A DNA stretch of 64,000 nucleotides, taken from assembly GCF_046237015.1 (NCBI RefSeq), contig NZ_JBJYIN010000007.1:1-64000 (forward strand), read 5' to 3'. Each line of letters opens with the position of its first letter. Position 1 is the first letter of the stretch. The notes under the pieces were generated by a model. It was given only the letters and a program-made list of their open reading frames with translations. It did not search any database and was not told the DNA's origin. Positions 53,458-62,555 of this stretch are shown here, one piece after another. Both the position numbers and the translations under genes were made by a program. Origin of the DNA: JBJYIN01 sp046237015. GTDB taxonomy: Bacteria > Pseudomonadota > Gammaproteobacteria > Enterobacterales > Enterobacteriaceae.

Positions 53458-54225
53458 ATGCCAAAACAAATTGATTTAAATAGTGATTTGGGCGAAAGCT
53501 TCGGGCAATGGAAGATGGGGGATGACATCGCGATCCTTGAACTGGTGAGTAGTGCCAACATCGCCTGCGGTTTTCATGCCGGCTCGCCCGCTGGCTTGCG
53601 TGAAACATTGCGTGCCGCTCACCAACGTGGGGTTAGCGTTGGCGCCCATGTGGGTTATCCCGATCTGGTTGGCTTTGGCCGACGTGCGATGGATATTGCC
53701 AGCGATGAATTGACAGCCGATGTAATTTATCAGTTGGGCGCGTTGCAAGGATTGGCTCAATCAGTGGGAACGACGGTGCGTTACGTCAAGCCTCATGGCG
53801 CGTTATACAATACCATTGCCTATGATGAGCGTCAGGCGTTAGCTGTTATTGACGCGATGCTTGCCTACGATCCGCAATTGCCATTAGTCGGTCTGGCCGG
53901 TTCACCCATTCTCCAATTAGCGCAGCAGAAAGGCCTAAAAACAGTCGCCGAAGCGTTCGCCGACCGTGCCTATCATTCTGATGGCCGTCTGGTTTCACGC
54001 CGAGAAAAGGGCGCGGTTCTGCATGATCCAGAACAGGTCGCACAGCGGATGTTGCAAATGGTGACGGACGGTGGCGTCACGTCGATTGAGGGGGACTTCA
54101 CGCCGGTTCAGGCAGATTCCATTTGCGTGCATGGGGATAGCCCCGGTGCCATAGCGATGGCGGCTCAGGTGCGTGTGCTGTTGGAAGCGAATGGCATCAC
54201 CATTCGTTCTTTCCTGAATGCATAA
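53458..54225 (+). CDS. pxpA: 5-oxoprolinase subunit PxpA (LamB/YcsF family)
   Basis: A 255-aa protein at the family's usual length. The N-terminal motif IDLNSDLGESFGQWKMGDD, then SANIACGFHAGSP and GVSVGAHVGYPDLVGFGRR, hold the conserved acidic and histidine residues of LamB/YcsF proteins. VKPHGALYN and SICVHGDSPGAI are also typical. With PxpB and PxpC it opens 5-oxo-L-proline to glutamate using ATP. It lies within the operon, 10 bp after the transporter and 9 bp before the DUF1445 gene. Confidence 0.95.
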   Translation: MPKQIDLNSDLGESFGQWKMGDDIAILELVSSANIACGFHAGSPAGLRETLRAAHQRGVSVGAHVGYPDLVGFGRRAMDIASDELTADVIYQLGALQGLAQSVGTTVRYVKPHGALYNTIAYDERQALAVIDAMLAYDPQLPLVGLAGSPILQLAQQKGLKTVAEAFADRAYHSDGRLVSRREKGAVLHDPEQVAQRMLQMVTDGGVTSIEGDFTPVQADSICVHGDSPGAIAMAAQVRVLLEANGITIRSFLNA

Positions 54226-54234
54226 GGAGCAAAA

Positions 54235-55041
54235 ATGAGCGCATTGATGAAAGCCACTCAACACGCGATTGATAGTGCCAGAGCGGCCAGATTGGCCATT
54301 CGCCAGGGATATGACAAACCGACTGCGGGCATGGCGCCGGGGATGACCCAGGCCAATATGATCGCACTTCCGCGTGACTGGGCTTTTGACTTTTTACTCT
54401 ATGCCCAACGTAACCCACAAAGTTGCCCAATATTGGACGTGGTAGAAGAAGGGGGCTTTCACACTATGCTGGCGGAAGGTGCGGATTTGCGTACTGACAT
54501 TCCGCGTTACCGGGTATGGGAACAGGGCAAGCTGGTGGATGAAATCACCGATGCATCGGCGTTGTGGCCGCAACACCCCGACTTAGTCACGTTCCTGATT
54601 GGCTGTAGCTTCACATTTGAAACGCCACTGTCTGCGGCTGGCATTGACATCCGACACATTAGTGCCGGTTGCAACGTACCGATGTATAAAACTAATCGAT
54701 TGTGCCGCCCGGCGGGACGCTTGCAGGGGGAACTCGTGGTCTCTATGCGCCCAATCCCTGCCGATCGCGTGGCCGATGCCGTGATGATCACGGGGCGTTT
54801 CCCCGCAGTACATGGTGCGCCGGTTCATATTGGCGAGCCTTCGTTGCTGGGTATTAACGACATTATGCAGCCAGATTTTGGCGATGCTGTGCGCATTGAA
54901 CCGGGAGAAATCCCCGTGTTCTGGGCGTGTGGCGTGACGCCGCAGGCGGCGGTCATGAAGTCCGGTGTGCCTTTTGCTCTCAGCCACGCGCCGGGACACA
55001 TGTTTATCACGGACGTGCCAGACGCGGCCTGGCAGCGCTAA
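54235..55041 (+). CDS. DUF1445 protein (YcsI, D-glutamate cyclase-like hydro-lyase family)
   Basis: A 268-aa protein of the DUF1445 family (B. subtilis YcsI). Landmarks are GMAPGMTQANMIALPRDWA, FLIGCSFTFE, AGCNVPMYKTN and FALSHAPGHMFITD. The mammalian relative DGLUCY converts D-glutamate to 5-oxo-D-proline, so a cyclase or hydro-lyase role linked to 5-oxoproline is reasonable. Direct evidence is lacking. Its stop lies 9 bp before the pxpBC fusion start. Confidence 0.85.
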   Translation: MSALMKATQHAIDSARAARLAIRQGYDKPTAGMAPGMTQANMIALPRDWAFDFLLYAQRNPQSCPILDVVEEGGFHTMLAEGADLRTDIPRYRVWEQGKLVDEITDASALWPQHPDLVTFLIGCSFTFETPLSAAGIDIRHISAGCNVPMYKTNRLCRPAGRLQGELVVSMRPIPADRVADAVMITGRFPAVHGAPVHIGEPSLLGINDIMQPDFGDAVRIEPGEIPVFWACGVTPQAAVMKSGVPFALSHAPGHMFITDVPDAAWQR

Positions 55042-55049
55042 GGGAGAGA

Positions 55050-56663
55050 ATGGTGCGCTTTTTACCGGTCAACTTGAGCAGTTTCCTTGTCGAGTTAGCG
55101 GATCTGAATGAGACGCTAGCGCTTTTTGACTCCTTATCTGAACAGCCGCTTTATGGTATCGAAGAGGTGATCCCGGCTGCCAGAACGTTGCTTATCCGGT
55201 TTCAACCTGTCGCCGTTTCGGCAACCGTCTTGGCGGGGCAGATTAGCCAGCGTGAGCGAGTGCGTGTGCCGTCAGCAAGTCCACAGCAGGTCACGGTGCC
55301 GGTGTATTACAACGGAGAAGATCTGAACGATGTCGCCGAGCACCTTGGCATTCGCGTCTCGGATGTGATTGCACGCCATACCGATGCTCTCTGGAGTGTG
55401 GCTTTCACCGGCTTTGCGCCCGGCTTTGCTTATATGGTTTCTCATGATTCATCGTGGCAGGTGCCACGCCGCCGCACGCCACGTACCCGTATTCCGGCTG
55501 GTTCCGTGGCCCTGGCGGGCGAATTCAGTGGTATTTACCCTCAGGCCAGCCCCGGAGGTTGGCAACTTATCGGCCATACACCGCTGAAAATGTGGGATTT
55601 ACATCGGCAGCAGCCAGCGCTTTTACTGCCGGGGACTCAAGTCCGGTTTGTGGATGCGACCAGCGAGACCGCCGTGATCAGTCTCCCCCCCGTGACCTCG
55701 GTGTCGGAGGAGCACACCGACGTTACGCCAACCAACCTAACCGTGCTCTCCAGTGGGCTACAAGCCTTGTATCAGGATTTAGGAAGGCCAGGGCAGGCAG
55801 CAATGGGCGTTGGTGAGTCTGGGGCGATGGACAAGGCGGCGCTGCGTAATGCGAACCGCATTGTGGGGAATCCAGTCACGCATACGTGCCTTGAAATCGT
55901 GCAAGGTGGGTTCCGCGCACGGGTACAGGGTGAATTGTTACTCTGTGTGACGGGCGCGCCTTGCGAGATCACGCTAAAGACAGCCTCTGGTGACACGGTG
56001 ACGATGGCATGCTATCAGCCCCTTGACCTGTGTGATGGGGATGAAATCTTCCTGCGGGGAGCGGCAACGGGACTGCGTAGCTACGTTGCGGTGCGTGGCG
56101 GGTTTCTGGTTGATGCCGTCTTGGGGAGCTGTGCTTTTGACAGTTTGGCGCAGGTTGGCCCCTTACCGTTGAAAACCGGAGATGTGCTGAACATCGGGGG
56201 GACAGAAGGTTGTACGGCGGTGCAGTGTGAGGTATTACCGCCCGTATCGCTGCCTATGTCAGGTGACATTGTCACTTTGGATGTCGTCTTTGGCCCAAGA
56301 ACCGACTGGTTTACCGCTGAGGCTATCGCACTGTTGACGTCACAAGACTGGTTGGTTACGTCGCAATCTAACCGTATTGGTCTGCGCTTATCGGGAGGCC
56401 AAACGTTAACGCGTAGCCAGCATCAGGAATTGCCCAGTGAAGGAACATGCTGTGGGGCAATTCAAGTGCCTGCTAGCGGTCAACCTGTACTGTTCCTGAA
56501 CGACCACCCGCTCACGGGGGGCTATCCGGTGATTGCCGCTGTTGCTGAGTATCATCTTGATCTAGCGGGACAAATCCCTCCGGGTGCCCTTATCCGGTTT
56601 AATGCCGTTCGCCCGTTTCATGACATTAATGAGAGTGAAATCTTTGATGAACACCGTTTCTAA
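55050..56663 (+). CDS. PxpB-PxpC (KipI-KipA) fusion, 5-oxoprolinase/carboxyltransferase-type protein
   Basis: A 537-aa protein from ATG at 55050 with AAGGGAGAG upstream. Residues 1-225 are PxpB/KipI (CT_C_D type): FTGFAPGFAYM, VPRRRTPRTRIPAGSVALAG and SPGGWQLIG. Residues 230-537 are PxpC/KipA (CT_A_B type): LQALYQDLGRPGQAAMGVGE, GAMDKAALRNANRIVGN and SNRIGLRLSGG. These are separate genes in E. coli and B. subtilis; here they are one chain with no stop between. The same two domains form the carboxyltransferase part of urea carboxylase. The end overlaps the biotin carboxylase gene by 17 bp. Confidence 0.92.
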   Translation: MVRFLPVNLSSFLVELADLNETLALFDSLSEQPLYGIEEVIPAARTLLIRFQPVAVSATVLAGQISQRERVRVPSASPQQVTVPVYYNGEDLNDVAEHLGIRVSDVIARHTDALWSVAFTGFAPGFAYMVSHDSSWQVPRRRTPRTRIPAGSVALAGEFSGIYPQASPGGWQLIGHTPLKMWDLHRQQPALLLPGTQVRFVDATSETAVISLPPVTSVSEEHTDVTPTNLTVLSSGLQALYQDLGRPGQAAMGVGESGAMDKAALRNANRIVGNPVTHTCLEIVQGGFRARVQGELLLCVTGAPCEITLKTASGDTVTMACYQPLDLCDGDEIFLRGAATGLRSYVAVRGGFLVDAVLGSCAFDSLAQVGPLPLKTGDVLNIGGTEGCTAVQCEVLPPVSLPMSGDIVTLDVVFGPRTDWFTAEAIALLTSQDWLVTSQSNRIGLRLSGGQTLTRSQHQELPSEGTCCGAIQVPASGQPVLFLNDHPLTGGYPVIAAVAEYHLDLAGQIPPGALIRFNAVRPFHDINESEIFDEHRF

Positions 56664-58398
56664 TTATCACGGTCAGCCGCAAAAAGTCCTGATTGCTAAT
56701 CGGGGTGAAATTGCGGTGCGTATTATTCGTGCCTGTCGGGATTATGGTGCACAAGCCGTTGCCGTTTATGCCGATCCTGATGTCGATGCCTTACATGTGC
56801 GCTTGGCAGATGAAGCATGGGCGTTGCCGGGCGTGCGTTCAACGGATACGTATTTGAATATTCCGTTATTGATTGATATCGCACGCCGTTCGGGCGCGAC
56901 GATGGTCCATCCGGGGTATGGCTTTTTATCCGAGCGAGCCGAATTCGCCCGTGCGGTACAAGAGGCGGGGCTGATTTGGGTCGGTCCACAACCGGAAACG
57001 ATCGAGCAACTTGGCGATAAGGTTCAGGCGCGCAAAATCGCGCAGGTTGTGGGCGCCCCTTTAGTCAAGGGGACGACAGAACCGGTGCGCGACGCGCAGG
57101 AAGTGCTGGATTTTGCTCAGGAACATGGCTTACCCATCGCGATAAAAGCCGCATTTGGCGGTGGCGGTCGTGGGCTGAAAGTCGCGTGGCGACTGGATGA
57201 AGTGGCAGAACTTTATCATTCCGCTGTGCGGGAAGCGGAAGCGGCATTTGGGCGTGGCGAATGTTTTGTTGAGCAGTTTCTGGATAAACCTCGCCATATT
57301 GAAGCGCAGGTCATCGCGGATAAACAGGGCCATGTTGTGGTGTTGGGAACACGGGATTGCTCCTTACAACGTCGCAATCAGAAACTGGTAGAAGAAGCGC
57401 CAGCCCCGTTTATTACCACAGCGCAACGGCAACGAATTCATCAGGCTGCGCAGGCTATTTGCGCACATGCGGGCTATGAAGGCGCGGGAACCGTTGAGTT
57501 TTTACTGAGTGGCGATGGCACGCTGTCCTTTCTGGAAGTGAATACTCGATTGCAGGTGGAACACCCGGTCACGGAAGAGACCACCGGTATCGATATCGTC
57601 GTGGAACAATTGCGCATTGCGGAAGGCTTACCGCTTAGTATTCGTGAAACACCGGAACCATGCGGTCACGCATTTGAATTCCGTATTAATGCGGAAGATG
57701 CGGCAAAAGGCTTCTTACCGACGCCGGGTACACTTTCTCACTTTAGCGCTCCCAGCGGACCGGGCGTTCGTCTTGATAGCGGCGTTGATGCAGGCTCGAC
57801 CATCCCCGGTAGCTATGACTCATTGATGGCGAAGTTGATCGTGACAGGAAGTACGCGTGACCAAGCGATACAGCGGGCACGACGTGCGCTGCGTGAGTTC
57901 GATATTCAGGGGATCGCATCCGTGTTGCCATTTCACCGTGCCGTCATGGAAGACGCTGATTTTACAGAAACGTTTCGAGTTCATACCCGCTGGATTGAAA
58001 CCGAATTTTCCGGCGACATTCATGCGCAGGCTCGTTGTATCGCAACGCCAGACAAGACGATGACGCGTACTTTCATTGAGATTGATGGCCGCCGGCATCA
58101 ATTGGCGTTTCCTCTGCATCTACTGGGGGGACTGACTGCACATGCGACGACGTTTTCCGCCGAAGTGCCAATAGATAACTCGGTGGATCCTTCGCAATTG
58201 CCAACATCGATTGCCGGTACCCTGCACAGTTGGCTGGTTGAAGACGGTGAATCGGTCGAAAAAGGTGATGTTGTCGCGATCATGGAGGCGATGAAAATGG
58301 AAGTGCAGATCCAGGCACACCGGGCGGGTACGCTACACCACAGTGTTGAACAAGGTGCTTATCTTGCTGCGGAAGCAGTCTTGGCAACTATTCGTTAA
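56647..58398 (+). CDS. Biotin carboxylase-BCCP fusion of the pxp operon
   Basis: A 583-aa protein; start MNTVSNYHGQ at 56647, overlapping the previous stop. The biotin carboxylase domain (about 10-450) has IANRGEIAVRIIRACRDYG, the ATP-grasp loop AFGGGGRGLKVAW, RDCSLQRRNQKLVEEAPAP and EVNTRLQVEHPVTE. The C-terminal biotinyl domain (about 515-583) has EAMKMEVQ, with biotin attached at Lys550. It would carboxylate biotin with ATP and bicarbonate and pass CO2 to a carboxyltransferase. The only such domains in the operon are in the KipI-KipA fusion, as in urea carboxylase. The acceptor is unknown; no acyl-CoA transferase subunit is nearby. Confidence 0.92.
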   Translation: MNTVSNYHGQPQKVLIANRGEIAVRIIRACRDYGAQAVAVYADPDVDALHVRLADEAWALPGVRSTDTYLNIPLLIDIARRSGATMVHPGYGFLSERAEFARAVQEAGLIWVGPQPETIEQLGDKVQARKIAQVVGAPLVKGTTEPVRDAQEVLDFAQEHGLPIAIKAAFGGGGRGLKVAWRLDEVAELYHSAVREAEAAFGRGECFVEQFLDKPRHIEAQVIADKQGHVVVLGTRDCSLQRRNQKLVEEAPAPFITTAQRQRIHQAAQAICAHAGYEGAGTVEFLLSGDGTLSFLEVNTRLQVEHPVTEETTGIDIVVEQLRIAEGLPLSIRETPEPCGHAFEFRINAEDAAKGFLPTPGTLSHFSAPSGPGVRLDSGVDAGSTIPGSYDSLMAKLIVTGSTRDQAIQRARRALREFDIQGIASVLPFHRAVMEDADFTETFRVHTRWIETEFSGDIHAQARCIATPDKTMTRTFIEIDGRRHQLAFPLHLLGGLTAHATTFSAEVPIDNSVDPSQLPTSIAGTLHSWLVEDGESVEKGDVVAIMEAMKMEVQIQAHRAGTLHHSVEQGAYLAAEAVLATIR

Positions 58399-58652
58399 TT
58401 CACGGTGTATTATTTTGTGATTGCAGACGTATGGTGTTGCGTTTGCAATCGTCACTCCTCTCTTTCTTCTACCTCTATATTCTACAAACCGTAGGCCTAC
58501 TACCTCCAAATAGTCACTAGGGTAAATCACTTATTCCGTATGGTTTTTGTGTCCGGTTTTTATTTTTACTTTTCATTGTGTTAAGTGAAATAATCGGTCT
58601 AGTACTTTGGGGGTAATTGAGGTAAGCCCCTGCATTCTGTCTGGAAATTCTC

Positions 58653-58666
58653 TTGATCGTTATCAA
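58653..58666 (+). promoter_or_regulatory. FNR box of the narG promoter
   Basis: TTGAT-CGTT-ATCAA is a perfect FNR consensus and is identical in its core to the E. coli narG site. GATACC about 27 bp downstream may be the -10, and GGGGGTA at 58609 may be a NarL heptamer. The 58399-58793 gap holds no gene: it is the narG regulatory region. Confidence 0.88.
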
Positions 58667-58793
58667 ATTTGACGAGGGGTTTGCTGGATACCCTAGCGCC
58701 AATTTGAGCGATGTGTCGTCAGCAAAAACAGATGTCTGCTACGAGCATTTCATAACGACAGGGGCCAGCAGGCTTCGCAGCAGGAGAGTCCGG

Positions 58794-61700
58794 ATGAGCA
58801 AATTCCTTGACCGGTTACGTTACTTCAAACAACTGGCTGAACCGTTTTCCGATGGTCATGGCCAGACCCTCAATACCAATCGTGACTGGGAAGACGGTTA
58901 TCGCAGCCGTTGGCAGCATGACAAAATCGTACGCTCTACTCACGGGGTAAACTGCACCGGTTCATGTAGCTGGAAGATTTATGTGAAAAACGGTCTGGTG
59001 ACGTGGGAAACGCAGCAGACTGACTACCCGCGCACCCGTCCGGACCTGCCTAACCATGAACCGCGTGGCTGCCCGCGCGGTGCCAGCTATTCCTGGTATC
59101 TTTACAGCGCCAACCGCCTGAAATATCCAATGATGCGCAAGCGCCTGCTGAAACTGTGGCGTGAAGCGAAACTGACGCACAGCGATCCGGTTGATGCCTG
59201 GGCGTCCATCGTCAATGACCCCGAAAAAACTAAATACTACAAACAAATTCGTGGCCGTGGTGGTTTCGTTCGTTCTGACTGGAACGAAGTTAACGAGCTG
59301 ATCGCTGCCTCTAACGTTTACACCGCCAAAACCTATGGCCCAGACCGCGTGATCGGTTTCTCACCGATTCCTGCGATGTCGATGGTGTCCTACGCGGCCG
59401 GTGCACGTTACCTTTCTCTGCTCGGCGGCGTGTGCCTGAGCTTCTACGACTGGTACTGTGACTTGCCACCCGCGTCACCCATGACCTGGGGCGAGCAGAC
59501 TGACGTACCGGAATCGGCAGACTGGTATAACTCCTCTTACATCATTGCCTGGGGTTCTAACGTTCCGCAAACCCGTACGCCAGATGCCCACTTCTTTACG
59601 GAAGTCCGCTACAAAGGCACTAAAACCGTGGCGGTCACGCCGGACTATGCAGAAATCGCCAAGCTGTGCGACCACTGGCTAAACCCGAAACAGGGTACCG
59701 ACAGCGCGATGGCGCTGGCAATGGGCCACGTTATTCTGAAAGAGTTCCACCTCGACAAACCGAGTCAATATTTCAGCGAGTACGTTCGTCAGTACACGGA
59801 TTTACCGATGCTGGTGCTGCTGGAGCCACGTGAAGAGGGGTATTACGCAGCGGGTCGACAGCTGCGCGCCTCCGATCTGGTGGACAACCTCGGTCAGGAC
59901 AATAACCCGCAGTGGAAAACCATCGCGATTGACGATGAAAGCGGTAACCTGACGGCTCCGCAAGGGTCGATTGGCTACCGTTGGGGCGATCAGGGTAAAT
60001 GGAATCTGGAACAGCGCGACGGTCTGAGCGGCGAAGAGGTTAAACTGCGCTTGAGCCTGCTGGGTTCGCACGACGATGTGGTGGATGTCGGCTTCCCGTA
60101 TTTTGGCGGCGCGGTCAGCGAACATTTCAACAACGTTGAGCTGCAAGACATCCTGCTACACAAACTGCCGGTTAAGCGTTTAACGTTGGCTGACGGCAGT
60201 GAAGCGCTGGTCGCCTGCGTGTATGACCTGACGATGGCGAACTACGGCTTGGATCGCGGTCTGGGCGACGACAACTGCGCCCGTGATTATGACGATGTGA
60301 AAGCGTATAGCCCGGCCTGGGCCGAGGAGATTACCGGCGTTTCTCGTCAGAACATCATCCGTATTGCGCGTGAATTCGCGGACAACGCCGATAAAACGCA
60401 CGGTCGTTCGATGGTCATCGTGGGGGCGGGGATCAACCACTGGTACCACATGGACATGAACTACCGCGGCATAATTAATATGCTGATTTTCTGCGGTTGT
60501 GTCGGTCAGAGCGGCGGCGGTTGGGCGCACTACGTCGGACAGGAGAAACTGCGCCCGCAAACCGGCTGGATGCCGCTGGCGTTCGGGCTGGACTGGCAGC
60601 GTCCGCCGCGCCACATGAACAGTACCTCGTTCTTCTATAACCATTCCAGCCAGTGGCGTTATGAGACCGTCGCCCCGCAGGAATTGCTGTCACCGCTGGC
60701 TGACAAATCCCGCTTTAGCGGCAGCATGATTGACTTCAACGTGCGTGCCGAACGTATGGGCTGGCTGCCGTCTGCACCGCAGTTGAACGTTAACCCGCTG
60801 GATATTGCAGAAAAAGCGCGTGCCGCTGGTGTTACGCCGCAGGAATATACCGTTGCCGCGCTGAAATCCGGTGAAATCAGATTTGCCGCCGAACAGCCGG
60901 ACAGCGCACAAAACTACCCACGTAACCTGTTTATTTGGCGCTCTAACTTGCTGGGTTCCTCGGGTAAAGGCCACGAATATATGCTGAAGTACCTACTGGG
61001 TACGGAGCACGGTATTCAAGGGCAAGATCTGGGCACTGCGGGCAGTGTGAAGCCGGAAGAAGTGGAATGGCGCGATCAAGGCGTGGAAGGCAAACTGGAT
61101 TTAGTGGTGACGCTGGATTTCCGTATGTCCAGCACCTGCCTGTACTCCGACATCGTGCTGCCGACGGCAACCTGGTACGAAAAAGACGATATGAATACCT
61201 CGGATATGCATCCGTTTATTCACCCGCTGTCTGCGGCTGTCGATCCCGCATGGGATTCCAAAAGCGACTGGGAAATCTACAAAGGCATCGCGAAAGCCTT
61301 CTCCCGCGTTTGTCAGGGACACTTAGGTCAGGAAACGGATCTGGTTACCTTGCCGATTCAACACGATTCCCCGGCAGAAATGGCGCAGCCGTTCGGTGTG
61401 GAGGACTGGAAGAAAGGCGAGTGTGATCTGATTCCAGGCAAAACAGCACCGAACCTGATGGTGGTGGAACGTGATTATCCGAATCTGTACGAACGCTTCA
61501 CCTCACTTGGGCCGTTGATGGACAAGTTAGGCAACGGCGGTAAAGGCATCGGCTGGAACACGCAGACCGAAGTTGATTTCCTGAAAAAGCTGAACTACAC
61601 CAAGGCTGACGGTGCGGCGGCGGGTCGTCCGAAGATTGAAACGGCGATCGATGCGGCAGAAGTGATCCTGTCTCTGGCGCCGGAAACCAACGGTCAGGTG

Positions 61701-62555
61701 GCGGTGAAAGCGTGGGAAGCGCTGAGCAAATTCACGGGACGTGATCACACGCATCTGGCACTGAATAAAGAAGACGAAAAAATTCGCTTCCGCGATATTC
61801 AGGCACAGCCGCGCAAGATTATCTCCAGCCCGACCTGGTCTGGCTTGGAAGACGAACACGTTTCCTATAACGCCTGTTATACCAACGTTCATGAGCTGAT
61901 TCCGTGGCGTACGCTGTCCGGTCGCCAACAGCTGTATCAAGACCATGAGTGGATGCGTGCCTTCGGTGAAAGCCTGTTGGTCTACCGTCCGCCAGTTGAT
62001 ACCCGTGCGGCTGAGCCGGTGATGAATAAGAAGCCTAACGGCAACCCGGAAAAACCGCTGAACTTCCTGACGCCGCACCAGAAATGGGGCATTCACTCCA
62101 CGTACAGCGACAACCTGTTGATGCTGACGCTGGGTCGCGGTGGCCCGATTATCTGGCTGAGTGAAGACGATGCCAGCGAATTGGGGATTGCGGATAACGA
62201 CTGGGTCGAGGCGTTTAACGCCAACGGTGCGTTGACGGCGCGTGCGGTGGTCAGCCAGCGTGTACCGTCGGGCATGACCATGATGTACCACGCACAGGAA
62301 CGCATTATTAACCTGCCGGGATCAGAAATCACCCAGCAGCGTGGCGGTATCCACAACTCAGTGACCCGTATCACGCCGAAACCGACCCATATGATCGGCG
62401 GCTATGCCCAACTGGCTTATGGCTTTAACTACTACGGCACCGTCGGCTCAAACCGCGATGAGTTCGTCGTGGTTCGTAAAATGAAACGCATCGATTGGCT
62501 GGATGATGAAGGCCAGGATTATGCACAGAAAGCGGTACAGCAGGAGAAAGCCTGA
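58794..62555 (+). CDS. narG: Respiratory nitrate reductase alpha subunit NarG
   Basis: A 1253-aa molybdenum enzyme (E. coli 1247). The start is set at MSKFLDRLRYFKQ; the open frame extends upstream through the FNR box and is not coding. His50, Cys54, Cys58 and Cys93 bind the FS0 cluster (HGVNCTGSCSWKIYV, GCPRG). Asp223 in YCDLPPASP is the Mo ligand. The bis-MGD binding domains fill the rest. It reduces nitrate to nitrite at the cytoplasmic side of the membrane complex NarGHI. It overlaps narH by one base (TGATG). Confidence 0.98.
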   Translation: MSKFLDRLRYFKQLAEPFSDGHGQTLNTNRDWEDGYRSRWQHDKIVRSTHGVNCTGSCSWKIYVKNGLVTWETQQTDYPRTRPDLPNHEPRGCPRGASYSWYLYSANRLKYPMMRKRLLKLWREAKLTHSDPVDAWASIVNDPEKTKYYKQIRGRGGFVRSDWNEVNELIAASNVYTAKTYGPDRVIGFSPIPAMSMVSYAAGARYLSLLGGVCLSFYDWYCDLPPASPMTWGEQTDVPESADWYNSSYIIAWGSNVPQTRTPDAHFFTEVRYKGTKTVAVTPDYAEIAKLCDHWLNPKQGTDSAMALAMGHVILKEFHLDKPSQYFSEYVRQYTDLPMLVLLEPREEGYYAAGRQLRASDLVDNLGQDNNPQWKTIAIDDESGNLTAPQGSIGYRWGDQGKWNLEQRDGLSGEEVKLRLSLLGSHDDVVDVGFPYFGGAVSEHFNNVELQDILLHKLPVKRLTLADGSEALVACVYDLTMANYGLDRGLGDDNCARDYDDVKAYSPAWAEEITGVSRQNIIRIAREFADNADKTHGRSMVIVGAGINHWYHMDMNYRGIINMLIFCGCVGQSGGGWAHYVGQEKLRPQTGWMPLAFGLDWQRPPRHMNSTSFFYNHSSQWRYETVAPQELLSPLADKSRFSGSMIDFNVRAERMGWLPSAPQLNVNPLDIAEKARAAGVTPQEYTVAALKSGEIRFAAEQPDSAQNYPRNLFIWRSNLLGSSGKGHEYMLKYLLGTEHGIQGQDLGTAGSVKPEEVEWRDQGVEGKLDLVVTLDFRMSSTCLYSDIVLPTATWYEKDDMNTSDMHPFIHPLSAAVDPAWDSKSDWEIYKGIAKAFSRVCQGHLGQETDLVTLPIQHDSPAEMAQPFGVEDWKKGECDLIPGKTAPNLMVVERDYPNLYERFTSLGPLMDKLGNGGKGIGWNTQTEVDFLKKLNYTKADGAAAGRPKIETAIDAAEVILSLAPETNGQVAVKAWEALSKFTGRDHTHLALNKEDEKIRFRDIQAQPRKIISSPTWSGLEDEHVSYNACYTNVHELIPWRTLSGRQQLYQDHEWMRAFGESLLVYRPPVDTRAAEPVMNKKPNGNPEKPLNFLTPHQKWGIHSTYSDNLLMLTLGRGGPIIWLSEDDASELGIADNDWVEAFNANGALTARAVVSQRVPSGMTMMYHAQERIINLPGSEITQQRGGIHNSVTRITPKPTHMIGGYAQLAYGFNYYGTVGSNRDEFVVVRKMKRIDWLDDEGQDYAQKAVQQEKA

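Noticed and set aside
58653..58793. Upstream extension of narG by 47 codons
   Set aside because: It begins inside the FNR box and has no similarity to NarG; MSKFLDRL is the family N-terminus.
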